A stretch of 64,000 nt of DNA. It comes from Neolentinus lepideus HHB14362 ss-1 (lineage: Eukaryota; Basidiomycota; Agaricomycetes; Gloeophyllales; Gloeophyllaceae). Numbering within the stretch: position 1 is the stretch's first letter; each line of letters starts with the position of its first letter. This document shows, one piece after another, positions 62,342-64,000 of the stretch. The position numbers and the translations under genes are program-made. The stretch spans positions 1 to 64,000 of the forward strand of contig KV425551.1 in assembly GCA_001632425.1 (NCBI GenBank). Reading direction: 5' to 3'. The notes below the pieces were generated by a model. It saw only the letters and a program-made list of their open reading frames with translations, did no database searches and was not told the DNA's origin.

Positions 62342-64000
62342 TGGCAACGACTTAATGGCGCGTAAGCGACGGTGATGATGGAGGGACGAAGCAAGGAGGA
62401 GAGAGGAGAAATACGGGACCGGGTCGAAGGTGATCAAGTTGGTTTACCGCCACTGCCCGTCCGTCCCTTCACGTGCCACCTCCATCCATCGCCTTTGCCT
62501 CGTTAGGACGGTGGCTGCTCATACACTCTCCTGGTCTCATCTTCCCCTTCTGGACCCTCGACCGTTCGCTCTCTTCTGCTGGCAGATAACACGCTGTTGC
62601 CAATTCGTTGCTTTCATCTGTTCTCACAGCTATTGTTAGTATCCGGGCCCGCGTCGCCAGTCAGTGCAGAGGTATACCCCTTCCGAGTCTGACTAGACCC
62701 CTCTGCACAAGGCTTCTCCTTTGTCGTCCGTAGTTATCTGATGATCATCGTGCTGCATGATGTGGATTCGTCGTGCTCTGTATTTCCTCCTTGAACCTGT
62801 GACTGGGTACTAGCTTCTCGCGGGCCATCAAGACGTTGCAATCAGGCTGGACCACCCCTTGGCTGTCGTCATTCGTCCGATAAAGATACTCTACGTTGGC
62901 TCTCAGGTCATCTTCAGAGTAAACTCGTGCCGAGCATTCCACTTCTATTTTTGTGTCCGCTCAGAGACAGAAGACGTGGACAATGAATAGAGATGGCCTA
63001 TTCATGCACGGTTCAAATCCTCGATCGGTCCGAAGAAGTTGTAGAAGGATAGCCTACGAGAGCACACACGTGGCTATTTCGAGGTTGTTTGTTCTTCGGC
63101 TGAATCGACGGCTGCGTCGCAGAGACCGTCAATTGGGTCTATTGTTTGTCGTCTTCTCTCCAAGGCAGCGGTGTTTACCCACCCGATGTCTCCGTCGAGC
63201 AGTCCGAATGCAAAAAGGCCATCGAATCTCCGCCTGAGTATATTCCCCTCCGTATCACGGTGTTCACCGGATACCATCTTATCCTGGCTACGTGCGCAGC
63301 ACCAGTTAATTGCGCTACAATCTCTGCCCCAGTCCAGTAGCCTGACCAACATGAAACGCCTAATTACCATACGGCGCTTGCCATCGTCTACATTGTACCA
63401 AGCTAAAGTATCAGCTCACCTGCCCTGATCACCTGCTTTTCTCCTGTAACCTCTGGAACTACTTTCGCAGATGAATTAGCATCCTTTGCGACTTATGACA
63501 CCGCCACAAAATAATCTGCAGCCAAAGAACTCGGCATACCGTCATGGCCCTGGTTCTTGCTACATCTATACAACTTCTGGTCATACAAACTGTTCTATTT
63601 TCGGACGATGTGCCGTTGTCCAATCCAATCTATGTCATTGGCCTTATGACAACCAACGTCGATGGTGTCTACTCCGTCCGTTGGTCGGCGACATTTAAAC
63701 ATCTGAACTCCCGAAGCTTGATTATCTCCTTTCACGACAGAAATCATTCAGACCGCGATTGCCAGGTTTCAGTATTATTCAGAGACAAGACGAACCAATC
63801 TAATGTCGAGTTCACCAGAGTCCCGAGGAGCCTAGGGACAAACTGACTTCAAGTCCTGCGCTCCGTTATACCCGTTCTCGTCCTTCTTTGCGCCCTCTGG
63901 ATCAGCGCTCTTTCCTGATCGTCCTCTCGGTCATCTGACTCCATCACCGCAAGTTATTAACCTTAAGATATTTTCGTTCGGCCAGGGCGGTGGCAGTACA
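62342..64000. other. Window end, no gene recognised
   Basis: Frames on the plus strand (63146-63340, 63544-63846) and minus strand (62745-62942, 63074-63370) look partly protein-like but share no consistent exon chain that I can build. A hydrophobic run (SVIPVLVLLCALWISALS) in one plus frame ends at a stop near 63918 and could be a tail anchor. This may be a decayed gene or part of one that continues past the window. Confidence 0.4.

Overview
The window is nuclear DNA from a filamentous basidiomycete, most likely an agaricomycete. The genes are dense, lie on both strands and are cut by many introns of about 48-65 bases. The clearest families are fungal: two Con-6 proteins, Itc1, Mmm1, Utp23, a Rap1 with BRCT and Myb domains, and a fungal alginate-lyase-like enzyme. 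There are no bacterial operons, CRISPR arrays or phage genes. I joined exons by hand from splice signals, reading frame and family knowledge. Where every exon was checked, the total length divides by three.

Layout. 0-6.5 kb: a Ser-rich disordered protein, two tandem Con-6 genes and RNA polymerase subunit RPB8. 6.5-16 kb: the ISWI-complex subunit Itc1, a vacuolar amino-acid transporter, eIF3k and, diverging from it, a WDR5/Swd3 COMPASS subunit. 16-21 kb: a six-unit polyubiquitin gene, UTP23 and EMC7 from a shared promoter region, and a small unknown conserved-looking protein. 21-27 kb: a secreted CAP/PR-1 protein, a 2.3 kb gene-poor stretch rich in TTAAC motifs, and a secreted FAD oxidoreductase. 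27-32 kb: a SWI1-type ARID subunit of SWI/SNF, diverging from a DUF1764 gene. 32-38 kb: an alpha-arrestin with PPxY motifs, a Rab5 GTPase and an alginate-lyase-family enzyme. 38-48 kb: a long WD40 protein, D-2-hydroxyglutarate dehydrogenase, Rap1 and CDK11. 48.5-55 kb: three tandem paralogues with an N-terminal coiled coil and a shared C-terminal module of unknown function. 55-62.4 kb: a tubulin-tyrosine-ligase-like gene diverging from MMM1, and two low-complexity proteins. 62.4-64 kb: nothing recognised.

Most genes are unrelated housekeeping genes. Chromatin and transcription are strongly represented (RPB8, ITC1, SWD3, SWI1, RAP1, CDK11). The best candidate for something undescribed is the 48.5-55 kb paralogue array. 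Other notable signals are two GC-AG introns that restore conserved proteins, two telomere-repeat-like boxes just upstream of RAP1, and paired perfect inverted repeats near 58.6 kb.
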